Shown here piece by piece: positions 1-9,900 of a stretch of 64,000 nt of DNA. A program made the translations under genes and the position numbers. The stretch is from Methylococcus geothermalis. Lineage in GTDB: Bacteria; Pseudomonadota; Gammaproteobacteria; Methylococcales; Methylococcaceae. Location of the stretch: assembly GCF_012769535.1 (NCBI RefSeq), contig NZ_CP046565.1, forward strand, positions 2,122,501 to 2,186,500, given 5' to 3'. Numbering within the stretch: the first letter of the stretch is position 1; each line of letters opens with the position of its first letter. The notes under the pieces are model-generated. The model worked only from the letters and a program-made list of their open reading frames with translations. It was not told where the DNA came from and searched no databases.

Positions 1-294
1 AGGCTGATCGAGGCCCTGCAGGAGAAGGTCCGGCACGATGCGCCCTGGATCTTCGGGCTGCATCCCAAGAGTTTCTCGCTGCATCACGCCTGGTACGGCA
101 ATCTCAAGCCCCATCTGATGGCCAACAACAAGCTCAAGTACATGAAGATCGATGCCCGACAGCGCGCGGCCCGGCGCGCCGCGTGGAACCGGCCGGTGTG
201 GTGGCCGCTGCTGGCGGGCTTCGCGCTGCTGCTCGCGGCAGTCGTCCCGGCTTACCGGCACTACCGGCAGCGGCAGAGGGCTGCCGCGCGATGA
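1..294 (+). CDS. Peptide ABC transporter substrate-binding protein, C-terminal end (partial)
   Basis: Only the last 97 codons are in the window. The frame is open from base 1 and stops at 292-294. The fragment has the usual end of family 5 extracellular solute-binding proteins (aromatic-rich, with HHAWYGNLKP and LKYMKID followed by an Arg). It then carries an unusual extra tail: a hydrophobic segment (WWPLLAGFALLLAAVVP) followed by a basic end. The tail suggests that the protein is anchored in the inner membrane by its C terminus. Its stop overlaps the ATG of the next permease gene (ATGA), so it is the first visible gene of the peptide transporter operon. The family call rests on the short C-terminal match and on the four transporter genes that follow. 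Confidence 0.8.
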   Translation, partial: RLIEALQEKVRHDAPWIFGLHPKSFSLHHAWYGNLKPHLMANNKLKYMKIDARQRAARRAAWNRPVWWPLLAGFALLLAAVVPAYRHYRQRQRAAAR

Positions 295-1268
295 CGGCCT
301 ATCTGATCCGGCGGGCGCTGTACGCGCTGCCCTTGCTGCTCGGGGTGAATGTCCTCACCTTCGTGCTGTTCTTCGTGGTCAACAGTCCCGACGACATGGC
401 CCGCATGCATCTGGGCCAGAAGCACGTGACCCAGGAGGCGATCGATCTGTGGAAGCACGAGCGGGGCTACGATCTGCCGCAGCTCTGGAACGGCGAGGCC
501 GAAGGGGTCGGTAAACTGACCGAGACCATCTTCTACCAGAAATCGGTGGGGCTGTTCCTGTTCCGCTTCGGCCGCTCCGACAGCGGGCGCGACATCGGCG
601 CGGACATCGCCCAGCGGGCTTGGCCTTCGCTGGCCTTCGCCGTACCCGCCCTGATCTTCGGGCTCCTGGTCCACATCACCCTGGCGGTCGGGCTGGTCTT
701 CTTTCGGCTGACCTACCTGGAATTCTGGGGCGTCGCGGCCTGCGTGGCGATGCTGTCGATCTCCTCGCTGTTCTACATCATCGGCGGTCAGTACCTTTTG
801 GGGAAGCTCTTGCTGCTGGTGCCGATTTCCGGCTACGACGGCGGCTGGAACGCCGTGAAATTCCTGATCCTGCCGGTGGTCATCAGCGTGGTGGCGGGCA
901 CCGGTTCCGGCGTGCGCTGGTACAGGACGCTGTTCCTGGAAGAAGTCGAGCGCGACTACGTCCGTACCGCCCGCGCCAAGGGACTCTCGGAAACCCGGGT
1001 GCTGTTCACCCATGTGCTGCGCAATGCGCTGATACCGATCCTCACCGGCGTCGTGGTCATCTTGCCTTCGCTGTTCATCGGCAGCCTCATCACCGAATCG
1101 TTCTTCGCCATTCCGGGCCTGGGCAGCTACACCATCGACGCCATCGCCCAGCAGGATTTCGCCATCGTCCGCGCCATGGTGTTCCTGGGCTCGGCGCTGT
1201 ACATCCTGGGGCTGGTGTTGACCGACATTTCCTACACCCTGGCCGATCCGCGCGTGCGCCTCAACTGA
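291..1268 (+). CDS. Peptide ABC transporter permease, DppB type
   Basis: This is a 325-residue inner-membrane permease for a dipeptide/oligopeptide importer. The start MTAYLIRRALYALPLLLGV is typical of DppB/OppB N termini. The ATG lies in an ATGA overlap with the upstream binding-protein gene, which decides the start over longer in-frame options. Several hydrophobic segments follow. The cytoplasmic EAA loop near residues 222-250 reads DYVRTARAKGLSETRVL, the part that docks on the ATPase. It is translationally coupled at both ends, since its stop overlaps the next ATG (TGATG). Together with the binding protein, the second permease and the tandem ATPase it resembles YejABEF/Dpp-type systems. 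The substrate cannot be read from the sequence. Confidence 0.93.
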   Translation: MTAYLIRRALYALPLLLGVNVLTFVLFFVVNSPDDMARMHLGQKHVTQEAIDLWKHERGYDLPQLWNGEAEGVGKLTETIFYQKSVGLFLFRFGRSDSGRDIGADIAQRAWPSLAFAVPALIFGLLVHITLAVGLVFFRLTYLEFWGVAACVAMLSISSLFYIIGGQYLLGKLLLLVPISGYDGGWNAVKFLILPVVISVVAGTGSGVRWYRTLFLEEVERDYVRTARAKGLSETRVLFTHVLRNALIPILTGVVVILPSLFIGSLITESFFAIPGLGSYTIDAIAQQDFAIVRAMVFLGSALYILGLVLTDISYTLADPRVRLN

Positions 1269-2656
1269 TGCTGACCCTGTTCTGGACCGACGCTTTATTT
1301 CTGCTGCTGCTCGCCATGTTGGGCGGGTTGATCTGGCAGACCCGCAGGCACGAACATCTGCGCCGGCCTTGGCGCAAGGTTGCCCGGAGCCGCAGCGCGA
1401 TGATCTCGGCGGTGATCCTGGTGGTATACCTGCTGATCGCAGTGCTCGATTCGATCCATTTCCTGCCGCGAGACGGGGAGGGCGGGGCTCGTTTCAAGAC
1501 CGAACCGGTCAGCGCGCTGGACTGGTGTTTGACGCCGCTGCGGACACGGGTGGAGAAGACCTATTCGGCGCCCCTTGCCGTACATGGCTATGCCAGGGAA
1601 AACCTCCGCTTGCCCGACGGCAGTACCCGCTGGGACTATCCGCGCCTCAAGTACGGCGGCGCCCAGCTGAAAGACCCGGCGCGGAGCTGGCTGGGCGACG
1701 TGCTGCGGACCGGCCTCAAGGGCGCGGCCGACGGTTTCGGCTTAGGGACCATCCTCGGCTTAGGGATAGTGGCTTTGATCGCCCGTGTGCGGGGCCTGCC
1801 GTTTTCCCTGGTCGGCGGCGAAGTGCTGTCGGGCCAGAGCGAGATTCCCTGGCGCGCCATGCTGGGCACCGTCATCGCGCTGTGCGTCGGCGGCGGTGTG
1901 CTGGCAGAACTGAGCCTGAAATACCATGTGTTCGGCACCGATAAAGTCGGCGAAGACGTGCTTTACCAAAGCCTCAAGAGCATCCGCACCGGCATTTTGA
2001 TCGGCACGCTGACCACCTTCGTGACCCTGCCGCTGTCGCTGCTGCTCGGCATACTCGCCGGCTATTTCCGAGGCTGGGTGGACGACGTGATCCAGTACGT
2101 CTACACCACCCTGAACTCGATTCCCGGCGTGCTGCTGATCGCGGCCGTGATTCTGCTAACTCAGGTCTACATGGCCAAGCACGAGGACGATTTCGCCAGC
2201 TTGGCGCTGCGCGCCGATCTGCGCCTGTTGTTCCTCTGCCTGATCCTCGGGATCACGAGCTGGACCGGGCTGTGCCGGTTACTGCGCGCCGAGACCCTGA
2301 AGCTGCGCGAGATGGAATACGTCCAGGCCGCGCGGGCGCTGGGCGTGCGGCAGGGGACGATCCTGTTGCGCCACATCCTGCCCAATGTGTTTCATATCGT
2401 GCTGATCTCGGTGGCGCTGGATTTCAGCTCGCTGGTGCTGGCCGAGGCCGTGCTGTCCTATGTCAACATCGGCGTCGACCCGACCACCGATTCCTGGGGC
2501 AATATGATCAACGGCGCCCGCCTGGAAATGGCCCGCGAGCCGCCCGTGTGGTGGTCGCTCACCGCCGCTTTCGCCTTCATGTTCGCCTTGGTGCTGGCGG
2601 CCAATCTGTTCGCCGACGCAGTGCGCGACGCCTTTGATCCACGCCGCGCCGACTGA
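1268..2656 (+). CDS. Peptide ABC transporter permease, DppC type (long form)
   Basis: This is a 462-residue second permease of the peptide importer. The C-terminal half holds the BPD_transp_1 core, with an EAA loop (EYVQAARALGVRQGTILLRH) near residues 352-371, and ends with the usual hydrophobic helix and DPR motif. It is longer than the typical 280-340 residues of DppC/YejE. The extra length is a long segment between the first transmembrane helices (about residues 70-200), partly periplasmic, with its own hydrophobic stretch. The start overlaps the stop of the DppB-type gene, so the two should be made in equal amounts. A Shine-Dalgarno sequence for the next gene, serB, sits at the end of this one. 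Confidence 0.92.
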   Translation: MLTLFWTDALFLLLLAMLGGLIWQTRRHEHLRRPWRKVARSRSAMISAVILVVYLLIAVLDSIHFLPRDGEGGARFKTEPVSALDWCLTPLRTRVEKTYSAPLAVHGYARENLRLPDGSTRWDYPRLKYGGAQLKDPARSWLGDVLRTGLKGAADGFGLGTILGLGIVALIARVRGLPFSLVGGEVLSGQSEIPWRAMLGTVIALCVGGGVLAELSLKYHVFGTDKVGEDVLYQSLKSIRTGILIGTLTTFVTLPLSLLLGILAGYFRGWVDDVIQYVYTTLNSIPGVLLIAAVILLTQVYMAKHEDDFASLALRADLRLLFLCLILGITSWTGLCRLLRAETLKLREMEYVQAARALGVRQGTILLRHILPNVFHIVLISVALDFSSLVLAEAVLSYVNIGVDPTTDSWGNMINGARLEMAREPPVWWSLTAAFAFMFALVLAANLFADAVRDAFDPRRAD

Positions 2657-2667
2657 AGGAGTCTTAG

Positions 2668-3506
2668 GTGTACCGAACCCTGATCCATAGCGCCTGCCTT
2701 GCCGATGCGCAGGCCGAGCGAATCCTGGCCGCCATTCCCGGCCGGCTCGAACCGCGGGATACCCACTGGCTGCTGCGCCATGACCGGCCGGCGGAACGCG
2801 ACGCCATCGAGGCTCTGCGCACATCGCTCCGGCTGGACATCAATCCACTGCCGCCAGGCTTCGACGGCGCTGCCGTCGGCTTGCTGGTCACCGACATGGA
2901 TTCCACCCTGATCGCCATCGAGTGCATCGACGAAATCGCCGACCGCGCCGGTCAGCGCCGGGCGGTGGCGGCGATCACCGAAGCCGCGATGAACGGTGAA
3001 CTGGATTTCGCCCAGGCCCTGCAGCGCCGGGTTGCCCTGCTGGAAGGTTTGCCGGTGTCGGTGCTGGAGGCGGTCTACGACGAGAAGGTGGCGCTGAATC
3101 CGGGCGCCGAGGCGCTGGTCGCTGCCTGCCGCCGGCGCGGCGTCCGCATCGCCCTGGTCTCGGGCGGCTTCGATTTCTTCGTCGACCGGTTGAAGGACGA
3201 GCTGGGACTGGATTTCGCCCTCGCCAACCGGCTGGAAGCCAGGGATGGCCGCTTGACCGGCCGCATCGAGGGGCCGATCTGCGGCGGGGTGGAGAAAGCC
3301 GGCTTCCTCCTCAGCTTGTGCGGCCGGCTCGGCCTCGTGCCGGAAACCTGCATCGGCCTGGGCGACGGCGCCAATGACGCCAAGCTGCTCGGCGTGGCGG
3401 GATTGGGTGTGGGATACCGCCCTAAGCCGGTCCTGCGGGCCATCGCGGACGCGGTGATCGAATACGCCGACCTGGCGGCCGTCGCCGATTTTCTGGAAGA
3501 CACGCG

Positions 3507-3510
<4 letters not shown>
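2668..3510 (+). CDS. serB: Phosphoserine phosphatase
   Basis: This cytoplasmic HAD-superfamily enzyme makes L-serine from O-phosphoserine, the last step of serine synthesis. It has 280 residues. The nucleophile motif DMDST is at 76-80 (Asp76 nucleophile, Asp78 acid/base). The motif II serine is in VSGGFDFF, and the Mg-binding GLGDGANDAKLL motif is near the C terminus. The start is GTG with AAGGAG about seven bases upstream. It sits inside the peptide transporter operon, 11 bases after the DppC-type gene, and overlaps the ATPase gene by four bases (ATGA). Serine may be needed with the serine acetyltransferase gene further along, but that link is only inferred. The placement inside a transporter operon is unusual. 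Confidence 0.95.
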
Positions 3511-5129
<1,619 letters not shown>

Positions 5130-5156
5130 CTATGCCCCTGTTCGAAGCTTGAATCC

Positions 5157-5555
5157 ATGTTGACCGGTCTTAGATCCCGGACCCGCCGACTCAAGGCGGA
5201 AACCCTCGCGCTCTACCTAGCATCGCGCCATCCGGCGACGCCCTGGTATGCGAAGCTCCTGGTCGCATTCATCGTGGCCTATGCCTTCAGCCCGATCGAT
5301 CTGATTCCGGATTTCGTTCCCGTCCTCGGCTATCTGGACGATCTGGTGCTCATCCCCTTGGGCATCCTGCTGGCCATCAGGCTGGTGCCTGCGGAGGTCC
5401 TGGCCGAATGCCGGGCCAAGGCGGCGGAGATGGCGGAGAATGGCAGGCCGGTGAGCCGTACCGCCGGATGCGTGATCGCCGGTGTCTGGGTGGCGCTCGC
5501 TGTGCTGGGGATGTTCTGGGTATCGACGCCGTTAAAAAACCGCTTGGATTTTTAG
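5157..5555 (+). CDS. DUF1232 (YkvA-type) small membrane protein
   Basis: A 132-residue protein contains the conserved DUF1232 core (AYAFSPIDLIPDFVPVLGYLDDL, cut here for length) at about residues 41-63. This core is found in many small bacterial membrane proteins of unknown function. A second hydrophobic helix lies near the C terminus (about 103-125). No good Shine-Dalgarno sequence precedes the ATG. It lies 27 bases after the transporter ATPase and may be read through from that operon. Function is unknown; the family call is secure. Confidence 0.85.
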   Translation: MLTGLRSRTRRLKAETLALYLASRHPATPWYAKLLVAFIVAYAFSPIDLIPDFVPVLGYLDDLVLIPLGILLAIRLVPAEVLAECRAKAAEMAENGRPVSRTAGCVIAGVWVALAVLGMFWVSTPLKNRLDF

Positions 5556-5941
5556 GATGATTCCGGCGGAAAACCGACCAGGTTGTTCAACCTATCCTGC
5601 GCCATTTGGGAGCAGGAGTTGGAGGGTGATCACCCTGGCCACATGAGGCAAGATCCGCAGGATGCATTTTCGGGACGGCCTGTCCTGTCCCGATAGGCGG
5701 TTTGCCCTCATTGCGGAAGGGGAGACTCACTCATTCGTCTGTTCCTGACTTTCCAGGAGTAGCGCGCGCAACCGGGCCGAGGATGGAGTGGCCGCGTCTC
5801 CGGCATCTATGACCATCCCCCGCTCAAAGTTCCCGGACTTGTGCTGTATCCTGAAAAGGGGGAAGCTTGGCCTCGCGTGCCGCGGAGCCGCTTCAAAGAC
5901 TTGTCTGGATTCCAAGCGTTAACCATACGGAGAGATTGGCA
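5556..5941 (+). other. Intergenic stretch, no gene recognised
   Basis: This stretch separates the DUF1232 gene and the cytochrome gene. A seven-base inverted repeat (TCGGGAC / GTCCCGA) occurs around 5668-5692. A GGAGAGA Shine-Dalgarno sequence lies just before the cytochrome start. Short open frames on the minus strand have no recognisable content. Confidence 0.5.
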
Positions 5942-6325
5942 GTGAGAAGGTCCTTAGATTTGGGATGCGGGGTCGTGCTGGCACTCGCAGCGGGCGCAGT
6001 CCATGCGGGCGATGTCGCAGCCGGCAAGGCGAAATATGAGAGTTGTGTCGAGTGCCACGGACGGGGGAAGGAGGACGCCGCCCCCAATGTTCCCAGCCTG
6101 GCCGGAAAAGATGCGACTTACATCAGGAAAGTGCTGAACACCTACAAGCGATGCCGCCCGGACGACTGGCTCCCTCCTTGCGGCGGTTCTGAGGAACGCA
6201 TCCAGCCGTTCGGTTGGGAGCACCGCTCCAAGGACAGCGATTCGATGCGGGAGATCGCGTCGGAACTCAGTGACACCGACATCGACAACATCGCGGCCTA
6301 CATCGCGACACTCCGGAAACCTTGA
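5942..6325 (+). CDS. Periplasmic c-type cytochrome (class I, c4/c553-like)
   Basis: A 127-residue protein starts at GTG, with GGAGAGA six bases upstream. A signal peptide (about residues 1-22, ending VHAGD) directs it to the periplasm. One haem site CVECH follows at about residues 36-40. The C-terminal end SMREIASELSDTDIDNIAAYIATL matches the distal part of class I cytochromes, where the Met is the likely sixth ligand. Between the haem site and this Met lies an insertion with an additional Cys pair (CRPDDWLPPC) that could form a disulfide. It probably carries electrons; the partner is unknown. Longer upstream starts exist but would spoil the signal peptide. Confidence 0.88.
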   Translation: MRRSLDLGCGVVLALAAGAVHAGDVAAGKAKYESCVECHGRGKEDAAPNVPSLAGKDATYIRKVLNTYKRCRPDDWLPPCGGSEERIQPFGWEHRSKDSDSMREIASELSDTDIDNIAAYIATLRKP

Positions 6326-6503
6326 AGGTATCTCGCTGCGCCGGCGCCGGCATCGTCCGGCGTTTCGCGCAGCCTATGCCGCAGCGTTGCTCATCGCGGG
6401 GTGCAACGGAGTCGCAGGTTGCGCATCCCACGGGCGGGAGCCTTATCCCCTAGGCGCCCTGAATTTTCCCCAAGCCACCTTCCCGCTCAAATCGTGGGCG
6501 TAG
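6270..6503 (+). CDS. Possible small lipoprotein (uncertain)
   Basis: A short frame overlaps the end of the cytochrome gene. After an Arg-rich stretch it has a hydrophobic segment, and LLIAGC looks like a lipobox, so a mature peptide of about 30 residues would follow. The only ATG lies inside the cytochrome gene. A GAAGGT sequence directly after the cytochrome stop would instead favour a rare CTG start at 6336. No family is recognised. It could be a chance frame. Confidence 0.22.
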   Translation: MTPTSTTSRPTSRHSGNLEGISLRRRRHRPAFRAAYAAALLIAGCNGVAGCASHGREPYPLGALNFPQATFPLKSWA

Positions 6504-6942
6504 GGGCGAAAACATGCATCAAGGGCCCTTGCGGCGCTTTGCTTTATGTCTGTATAGATATTTCCTGCTGCCCCCATCGTCCACCTTTCGCCTACCGCAG
6601 CGCCGGTCAGCTGTCCCTCTGAAACTACAGCCAGGGCGGACCATGCGCATCAAATTCCCTCCGCGTTCCCCTATCGAGTCTTCTGCCCCCTGGGCATGCC
6701 TTGACCAGCGGCCCCTCCGGAAGGTCCGCTGTCTATAGGCTCGAGCTTGATTCGTTATGTTAGAATAAACACATCGACGCGCCAGCGCTAGCAGGTTCGT
6801 CCTGTTCCAGCATCAGGAGCGTCTGACCGACCCATCGCGGGTTCCGGCGCTTCGTCGAGTTCGTCACGTGTTCGTAACACTTGTGTAATACGATGAAAGC
6901 AATCCCATTCAACACTACGCGTCACACGGCGCGGCGAGAGAT
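6504..6942 (+). other. Intergenic and promoter region before the ExbB/TonB operon
   Basis: No gene is recognised here. The last 100 bases hold the repeat described as PhoB-box-like and a weak GAGAG ribosome site for the next gene. An imperfect GC-rich inverted repeat lies around 6712-6735. Confidence 0.5.
6860..6890 (+). promoter_or_regulatory. PhoB-box-like direct repeat upstream of the ExbB/TonB operon
   Basis: Three units with exactly 11-base spacing are seen: GTCA at 6863, GTAACA at 6874 and GTAATA at 6885. In another register the same repeat reads TTCGTCA, TTCGTAA, TGTGTAA. PhoB boxes are seven-base direct repeats spaced by four bases, with GTCA or GTAA cores, so the geometry fits. The start codon of the operon is about 50 bases downstream. 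A similar two-unit copy lies upstream of the PKD/PstS-like operon at 34.96 kb. Assignment to PhoB is inference. Confidence 0.4.
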
Positions 6943-8766
6943 ATGAAGACTTCGAGGTTGATCGTATTGGCATGCCTGGTCATGGTGCCGGCCATCGCGC
7001 TGTCCTGGTGGAACGACGACTGGCGGTCCAGAAAGCAGATTTCCGTGGATGCCAGCGTCACCGGTGCGGATACCCGCGACCTGGTGGTCGACTTCCCGCT
7101 CCTGATTCGCCTGCATACGGGCAATTTCAGCTATTTTGGCGAACTGGCCGAGGGTGGGAAAGATCTCCGCTTCATGGCGGACGACAAGACGCCGCTCAAG
7201 TTCCATCTCGAGAAACTCGATCCGATCAACGAAATGGCGCTGATCTGGGTCAAGGTGCCGAGCGTGCCTGGCCAGTCGGCCAGCGAGTCGTTCTGGATGT
7301 ACTACGGCAACGAGGAAGCTCCCGATGGCAGCGATGCGAAAGGAACCTACGACGTCAGCCAGAGTTTGGTCTTCCATTTCGACGAAAAGAATCCGGTGCC
7401 CCAGGATGTTACGGCCTACGGCAACCATGCGGCCAAGTCCGCGGCCGCGCCCGAACCGGCGGGATGGATAGGGGCTGCCGCCCGGTTTGCCGGAACGGGA
7501 GGCATCCAGATCAATCCATCGCCGTCGCTGCAACTGGAACCGGCGAAAGGCTGGACCTTTTCGAGCTGGATCAAGATCGAGCCCGGCGCTTCCGAAGGCT
7601 ATGTGTTCCGTGCGGCCGAAGGCGAGTCCCACGCCATGGAATTGCTGCTGCGCGGCGGGATGCTGGTGGCGCGTTATGTCGCCGCCGGCAAGGCGGCCGA
7701 GACGACGCCGGTGGCGATCCAGGCACCGGACCGCTGGCAGCACGTAGCCTTCGTGTTGCGGCCGGACAAGCTGGAACTCTATCTCAATGGTGAGTCTGTC
7801 GCCCAGGTAGCCGCCGTTCCGTCGGCCATGAATCCGTCGATCGTGCTGGGAGGTGCTGCGGCCGGCGGGTTCCTGACCGGCCTGCTCGATGAGGTCCAGG
7901 TTTCGAATACGGCCCGCAGCGCCGAATGGATCAAGCTGTCGGCGCGCAGCCAGAGCCAGGATTTCAGCGTCGTCAGTTTCGGCCAGGACGAAGGCAAGAG
8001 CGGCGCGGGCGAGGTGAGCTCCTTCGTGGTCATCATTCAGAACGTGACCTTGGACGGCTGGGTGGTGATCGCCCTGACCGGCGTCATGTTCGTGGTTTCG
8101 GTGCTGGTGATGATCATCAAGGCCGTGGTGATCTCCAAGATCAAGAAGGACAACAAGGCATTCCTGACCCAGTACGAAGCCTTGAGCCCCGATGCCGATC
8201 CCGGTCAACTGGATCGTGAGGAAACCGAGGACGAAAAGGAATTGGCCGATTCCGAATTCCTTTCGGCCCTGGTCGGCAAGCACGACCATTACCAGAGCTC
8301 GCCGCTTTATCACATCTACCACGCCGGTATCCGCGAGGTGAAAAAACGCCTGGGTTCCTCCTCCAGGCCACTGACCCCGGAAGCCCTTCATGTCGTGCGG
8401 GTCAAGCTGGATTCCATCGTGGTCCGCGAAAGCCAGCGCCTCAACAGCAAGATGGTGCTCCTGACCATCGCCATCGCCGGCGGGCCGTTCCTCGGCCTGC
8501 TCGGCACCGTGGTGGGCGTGATGATCACCTTCGCGGTCATCGCCGCCACCGGCGACGTGAACATCAACTCCATCGCCCCCGGCATCGCGGCCGCGCTGCT
8601 GGCGACGGTGGCAGGGCTTGCGGTCGCGATTCCCTCCCTGTTCGCCTACAACTATCTGCTGACCCAGATCAAGGACATCATCGCCGACATGCGGGTGTTC
8701 TCGGACGAGTTCCTCGCCATGCTGTCCGAGCGCGTGGCCGACCGTTACAGGGAGGCATCGTCATGA
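6943..8766 (+). CDS. DUF2341/LamG-like periplasmic domain fused to a MotA/TolQ/ExbB proton channel
   Basis: A 607-residue inner-membrane protein. After a signal-like N terminus (1-20), residues about 20-120 match DUF2341 (SWWNDDWRSRK start, FWMYYGN). A concanavalin A-like LamG domain spans about 135-340 (FSSWIKI, WQHVAFVL, LDEVQVSNTAR). A transmembrane segment lies near 365-395. The ExbB/TolQ/MotA domain occupies about 450-600, with two further membrane helices (GPFLGLLGTVVGVM and IAAALLATVAGLAVAIP). The design suggests a proton-driven energiser with a large periplasmic sugar- or ligand-binding-like head. It is followed by ExbD (ATGA overlap), TonB, a porin and a coiled-coil protein in one operon. 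The partner of the head is not known. Confidence 0.9.
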   Translation: MKTSRLIVLACLVMVPAIALSWWNDDWRSRKQISVDASVTGADTRDLVVDFPLLIRLHTGNFSYFGELAEGGKDLRFMADDKTPLKFHLEKLDPINEMALIWVKVPSVPGQSASESFWMYYGNEEAPDGSDAKGTYDVSQSLVFHFDEKNPVPQDVTAYGNHAAKSAAAPEPAGWIGAAARFAGTGGIQINPSPSLQLEPAKGWTFSSWIKIEPGASEGYVFRAAEGESHAMELLLRGGMLVARYVAAGKAAETTPVAIQAPDRWQHVAFVLRPDKLELYLNGESVAQVAAVPSAMNPSIVLGGAAAGGFLTGLLDEVQVSNTARSAEWIKLSARSQSQDFSVVSFGQDEGKSGAGEVSSFVVIIQNVTLDGWVVIALTGVMFVVSVLVMIIKAVVISKIKKDNKAFLTQYEALSPDADPGQLDREETEDEKELADSEFLSALVGKHDHYQSSPLYHIYHAGIREVKKRLGSSSRPLTPEALHVVRVKLDSIVVRESQRLNSKMVLLTIAIAGGPFLGLLGTVVGVMITFAVIAATGDVNINSIAPGIAAALLATVAGLAVAIPSLFAYNYLLTQIKDIIADMRVFSDEFLAMLSERVADRYREASS

Positions 8767-9167
8767 AGGTCGAATCCGAAGAAAAGGTCTACGACGACAT
8801 CAACATCACGCCCATGCTGGACGTGGCGTATGTGCTGCTCCTGATCTTCATCATCATGACCACGGCGACGGTGCAGGGCATCACGGTGAACCTGCCCAAG
8901 GCCAGCAGCACACCCAGCCTGTCCAAGCCCAAGACCAAGGCGATTTCCATCACCCAGGACGGCACCATCTACCTGGACACCTATCCGGTGTCGCTCGAGG
9001 AACTGGAAACCCGCCTGGCCCAGTACAAGGCGGCGACGCCGGACCTGCCCGTGGTGCTCAAGGCAGACGCCTCGATCCAGTACCAGAAGGTCGTCGAAGT
9101 GCTGGATATCGTCACCCGGCTCGAAATCAGCCAGCTGGGTCTGGTGACGCAGAAACTGGTGAAGTAG
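8763..9167 (+). CDS. ExbD/TolR family biopolymer transport protein
   Basis: A 134-residue protein has the ExbD layout: a short cytoplasmic N terminus, one membrane helix at about residues 18-40 with the conserved channel Asp (TPMLDVAYVLLLIF), and a periplasmic domain with YQKVVEVLDIV. It works with the ExbB-like protein encoded just upstream to use proton flow for energising TonB. The ATG overlaps the preceding stop. The next gene, tonB-like, starts 11 bases later. Confidence 0.94.
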   Translation: MKVESEEKVYDDINITPMLDVAYVLLLIFIIMTTATVQGITVNLPKASSTPSLSKPKTKAISITQDGTIYLDTYPVSLEELETRLAQYKAATPDLPVVLKADASIQYQKVVEVLDIVTRLEISQLGLVTQKLVK

Positions 9168-9178
9168 CGGCGCGTTCC

Positions 9179-9841
9179 ATGAACATCAAGCTGATGCGCC
9201 GATATCTGCCCGTCGCCGTCGGTGTGGTTCTGATCCTGCTGGTAGCTCTCGGCGTCTATCTGGCGAGGGATCTGTTCGACAAGCCGGCGCAGACCAAGAA
9301 GCAAATCCAGCAGATCACCGTGGTTCAGCCGCCGCCTCCGCCGCCGCCCCCGCCTCCGCAGGAAAAGCCGCCCGAGCCCGAGGTCAAGGAGGAAAAGATG
9401 GAGGAGCCGGAACCCGAGCCGGAGCCGGAACCCGAGCAGGCCGAGGAGCCGCCGCCGGGTGAGGATCTCGGCGTGGATGCCGAAGGCGGCGCCGGAAGCG
9501 ACGGTTTCGGGCTGGTCGGCAAGAAAGGCGGGCATGGCCTGATCGGGGGCGGGGGCGGCAACGCCATCATCTGGTACGGCCAGCAGTTGCAGCGGACCGT
9601 CTCCGGCGAGCTGCAGAGAAAGCTCAAGGACCGGGCACGCAACAGCCGGTACCAAGCCGTGCTCCACATCTGGATCAGCCCCCAGGGCACCATCAGCCGG
9701 GTCGAGCTGGGGAAGTCGAGTGGCATCGAAGAGATCGACGAAGCGCTCAAGGCTGCGCTGGCAACGATGCACGGACAGCTCGATCCGCCCCCGGAGCGCA
9801 TGCCGCAACCGGTCAAGATCAGGGTTCAGTCCGAAGGTTAA
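9179..9841 (+). CDS. TonB family energy transducer
   Basis: A 220-residue protein has an N-terminal membrane anchor (about 12-30). A Pro-rich spacer starts with ten consecutive prolines and continues with Glu-Pro repeats (about 48-95). After a Gly-rich linker comes a C-terminal TonB fold (RYQAVLHIWISPQGTISRVEL, cut here). It should span the periplasm and pass energy from the ExbB/ExbD complex to an outer-membrane partner. No classic TonB-dependent receptor is encoded nearby. The next gene is a porin, so the energised partner is unclear. It is cotranscribed with the exbB/exbD-like genes. Confidence 0.92.
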   Translation: MNIKLMRRYLPVAVGVVLILLVALGVYLARDLFDKPAQTKKQIQQITVVQPPPPPPPPPPQEKPPEPEVKEEKMEEPEPEPEPEPEQAEEPPPGEDLGVDAEGGAGSDGFGLVGKKGGHGLIGGGGGNAIIWYGQQLQRTVSGELQRKLKDRARNSRYQAVLHIWISPQGTISRVELGKSSGIEEIDEALKAALATMHGQLDPPPERMPQPVKIRVQSEG

Positions 9842-9900
9842 CAGGCACCTATTGAAAACTACCGCACCTTGGATGCGGCGAGGCAAACAAACGGGACATT

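Noticed and set aside
620-1267. Extension of the DppC-type frame upstream to 620
   Set aside because: The extension overlaps the DppB-type gene in another frame and has no permease character. The overlapping ATG at 1268 starts a normal DppC-type N terminus.
9325-9816. A Gly/Ser-rich minus-strand frame opposite the TonB gene
   Set aside because: Antisense of the Pro/Glu-rich spacer; the low-complexity glycine run is the complement of the proline codons.
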